Of a stretch of 6,599 nucleotides of DNA, positions 5,910 to 6,599 are shown in pieces; position 1 is the first letter of the stretch; each line of letters opens with the position of its first letter. The stretch is from assembly GCA_031292465.1 (NCBI GenBank), contig JARLHB010000447.1, positions 1-6,599 on the forward strand, in the 5' to 3' direction. The position numbers and the translations under genes were made by a program. The notes beneath the pieces were generated by a model. That model was not told where the DNA came from and searched no databases. It was given only the letters and a program-made list of their open reading frames with translations. Origin of the DNA: Ignavibacteriaceae bacterium. Lineage in GTDB: Bacteria; Bacteroidota; Ignavibacteria; Ignavibacteriales; Ignavibacteriaceae.

Positions 5910-6599
5910 TTAAACTAATCCCTGGTCAAGCATAGCGTCGGCAACTTTTAAGAAGCCGGCAATATTGGCACCGTTTACATAATTACCGGGAGTATTGAAA
6001 CGCTCTGCTGTAGTCAGACAGGTTTCATGAATTTTAGACATAATTTGATGCAGGCGGTGGTCAACTTCTTCTTTAGGCCATGGAAGGCGCATACTGTCCT
6101 GAGACATTTCAAGTCCGGACACTGCAACACCGCCGGCATTAGCAGCTTTACCCGGAGCAAACTGCATTCCGGCATCTTTAAATATTTTGTATGCTTCCAG
6201 TGTTGTAGGCATATTGGCTGCTTCACAAACACATTTACAGCCGTTTTTAATTAATGATTTTGCATCGTCTTCAAAAATTTCGTTTTGCGTTGCGCATGGC
6301 ATTGCTACATCAGCCTTAACGCTCCAGGGCCTTTTGCCGGGATGAAATTCTGCCTTAAATTTATCGGCATAATCCTGTACCCTGTCATTTGCGCTTGATC
6401 TCATCCTTAGCATAAAATCAATCTTCTCACCTGATATTCCATCCTTATCATAAACAAATCCGTCAGGGCCGGAAAGAGTAACAACCTTACCGCCTAATTG
6501 AGCTATCTTTTGAACAACTCCCCACGCCACATTTCCAAAACCGGAAACAACAAATGTTTTACCTTCAATATCTTCGCCTTTAGTCTTCAGCATTTCCTG
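5910..6599 (-). CDS. gdhA: Glutamate dehydrogenase, C-terminal half (GDH-2; partial, 5' end outside the window)
   Basis: The frame enters from the window edge (first codons read QEMLK) and gives 229 residues to the stop. The apparent Met start at 6593 is internal, matching EMLN at residue 219 of GDH-1, so the substrate-binding domain lies outside. Visible are the Rossmann motif VSGFGNVAW, LSGPDG after the second strand, PCATQNE, EAANMPTT, PGKAANAGGVAVSGLEMSQ and NYVNGANIAGF, with the same C-terminal end as GDH-1. Identity to GDH-1 is about 57% by hand count, with a shorter loop before the PCATQNE strand. SGPDG is the form I recall from Bacteroides and Porphyromonas GDHs, some reported to use NAD, so this copy may be the NAD-linked or dual-specificity partner; that is an inference. 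It lies upstream of the 994-residue gene and is separated from it by a terminator-like hairpin. The gdhA symbol marks the family; it is a second paralogue. Confidence 0.95.
   Translation of the reverse strand, partial: QEMLKTKGEDIEGKTFVVSGFGNVAWGVVQKIAQLGGKVVTLSGPDGFVYDKDGISGEKIDFMLRMRSSANDRVQDYADKFKAEFHPGKRPWSVKADVAMPCATQNEIFEDDAKSLIKNGCKCVCEAANMPTTLEAYKIFKDAGMQFAPGKAANAGGVAVSGLEMSQDSMRLPWPKEEVDHRLHQIMSKIHETCLTTAERFNTPGNYVNGANIAGFLKVADAMLDQGLV

Noticed and set aside
6014..6254. Short open frames of 72 and 75 codons overlapping GDH-2
   Set aside because: Both are alternate-frame readings of conserved GDH sequence.
5910..6593. GDH-2 as a complete short GDH starting at 6593
   Set aside because: The reading frame stays open to the window edge and the Met aligns with an internal Met of GDH-1 (residue 220), so the gene is cut by the window and not truncated in nature as far as can be seen.

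Overview
The window is AT-rich bacterial DNA in which every credible gene lies on the minus strand. In transcription order (high to low coordinates) it holds: the C-terminal half of a glutamate dehydrogenase (GDH-2, 5910-6599, running off the window); a 994-residue protein with two receiver-like domains, a PPDK/PEP-synthase-type ATP-binding domain and a family-specific C-terminal domain (2448-5432); a complete 453-residue glutamate dehydrogenase (GDH-1, 861-2222); a 201-residue protein matching only the N-terminal receiver-like part of the 994-residue protein (65-670); and the signal-peptide start of a further gene (1-53).

The order GDH / PEP-like / GDH / truncated PEP-like looks like an old tandem duplication of a two-gene module in which the second PEP-like gene lost everything after its first pseudo-receiver. 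Hand counts give about 57% identity between the GDHs over the shared region and about 67% between the PEP-like proteins, so the copies are long diverged. The GDHs differ in the loop after the second strand of the nucleotide-binding fold (SDSNG in GDH-1, SGPDG in GDH-2), which suggests different coenzyme preference. The 994-residue protein keeps the expected ATP-site residues but has no phosphohistidine swivel domain and no PEP/pyruvate barrel, so the usual label 'phosphoenolpyruvate synthase' is probably wrong for it. A signalling or phosphotransfer role next to the carbon/nitrogen enzyme GDH is an inference.

The organism is probably in the Bacteroidota/Chlorobiota/Ignavibacteriota (FCB) group. 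This rests on the 994-residue family, whose C-terminal motifs I recall from that group, on the SGPDG-type GDH, and on the style of the intergenic repeats. GDH-1 has a very strong Shine-Dalgarno sequence and a TGnTATAAT-type -10, unlike classic Bacteroidales leaders, so a deeper FCB lineage such as Ignavibacteria is my best guess, at moderate confidence.

The one long non-coding stretch (5433-5909) is packed with structure: a terminator-like hairpin after GDH-2, a second small GC hairpin, and a cluster of four short stem-loops of which two are diverged copies of one unit. A good sigma70-like promoter facing the 994-residue gene sits between those two copies. The 2223-2447 gap carries the GDH-1 promoter, a perfect 12-bp palindrome and an adjacent long imperfect dyad. 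No RNA genes, insertion sequences or CRISPR arrays were seen.
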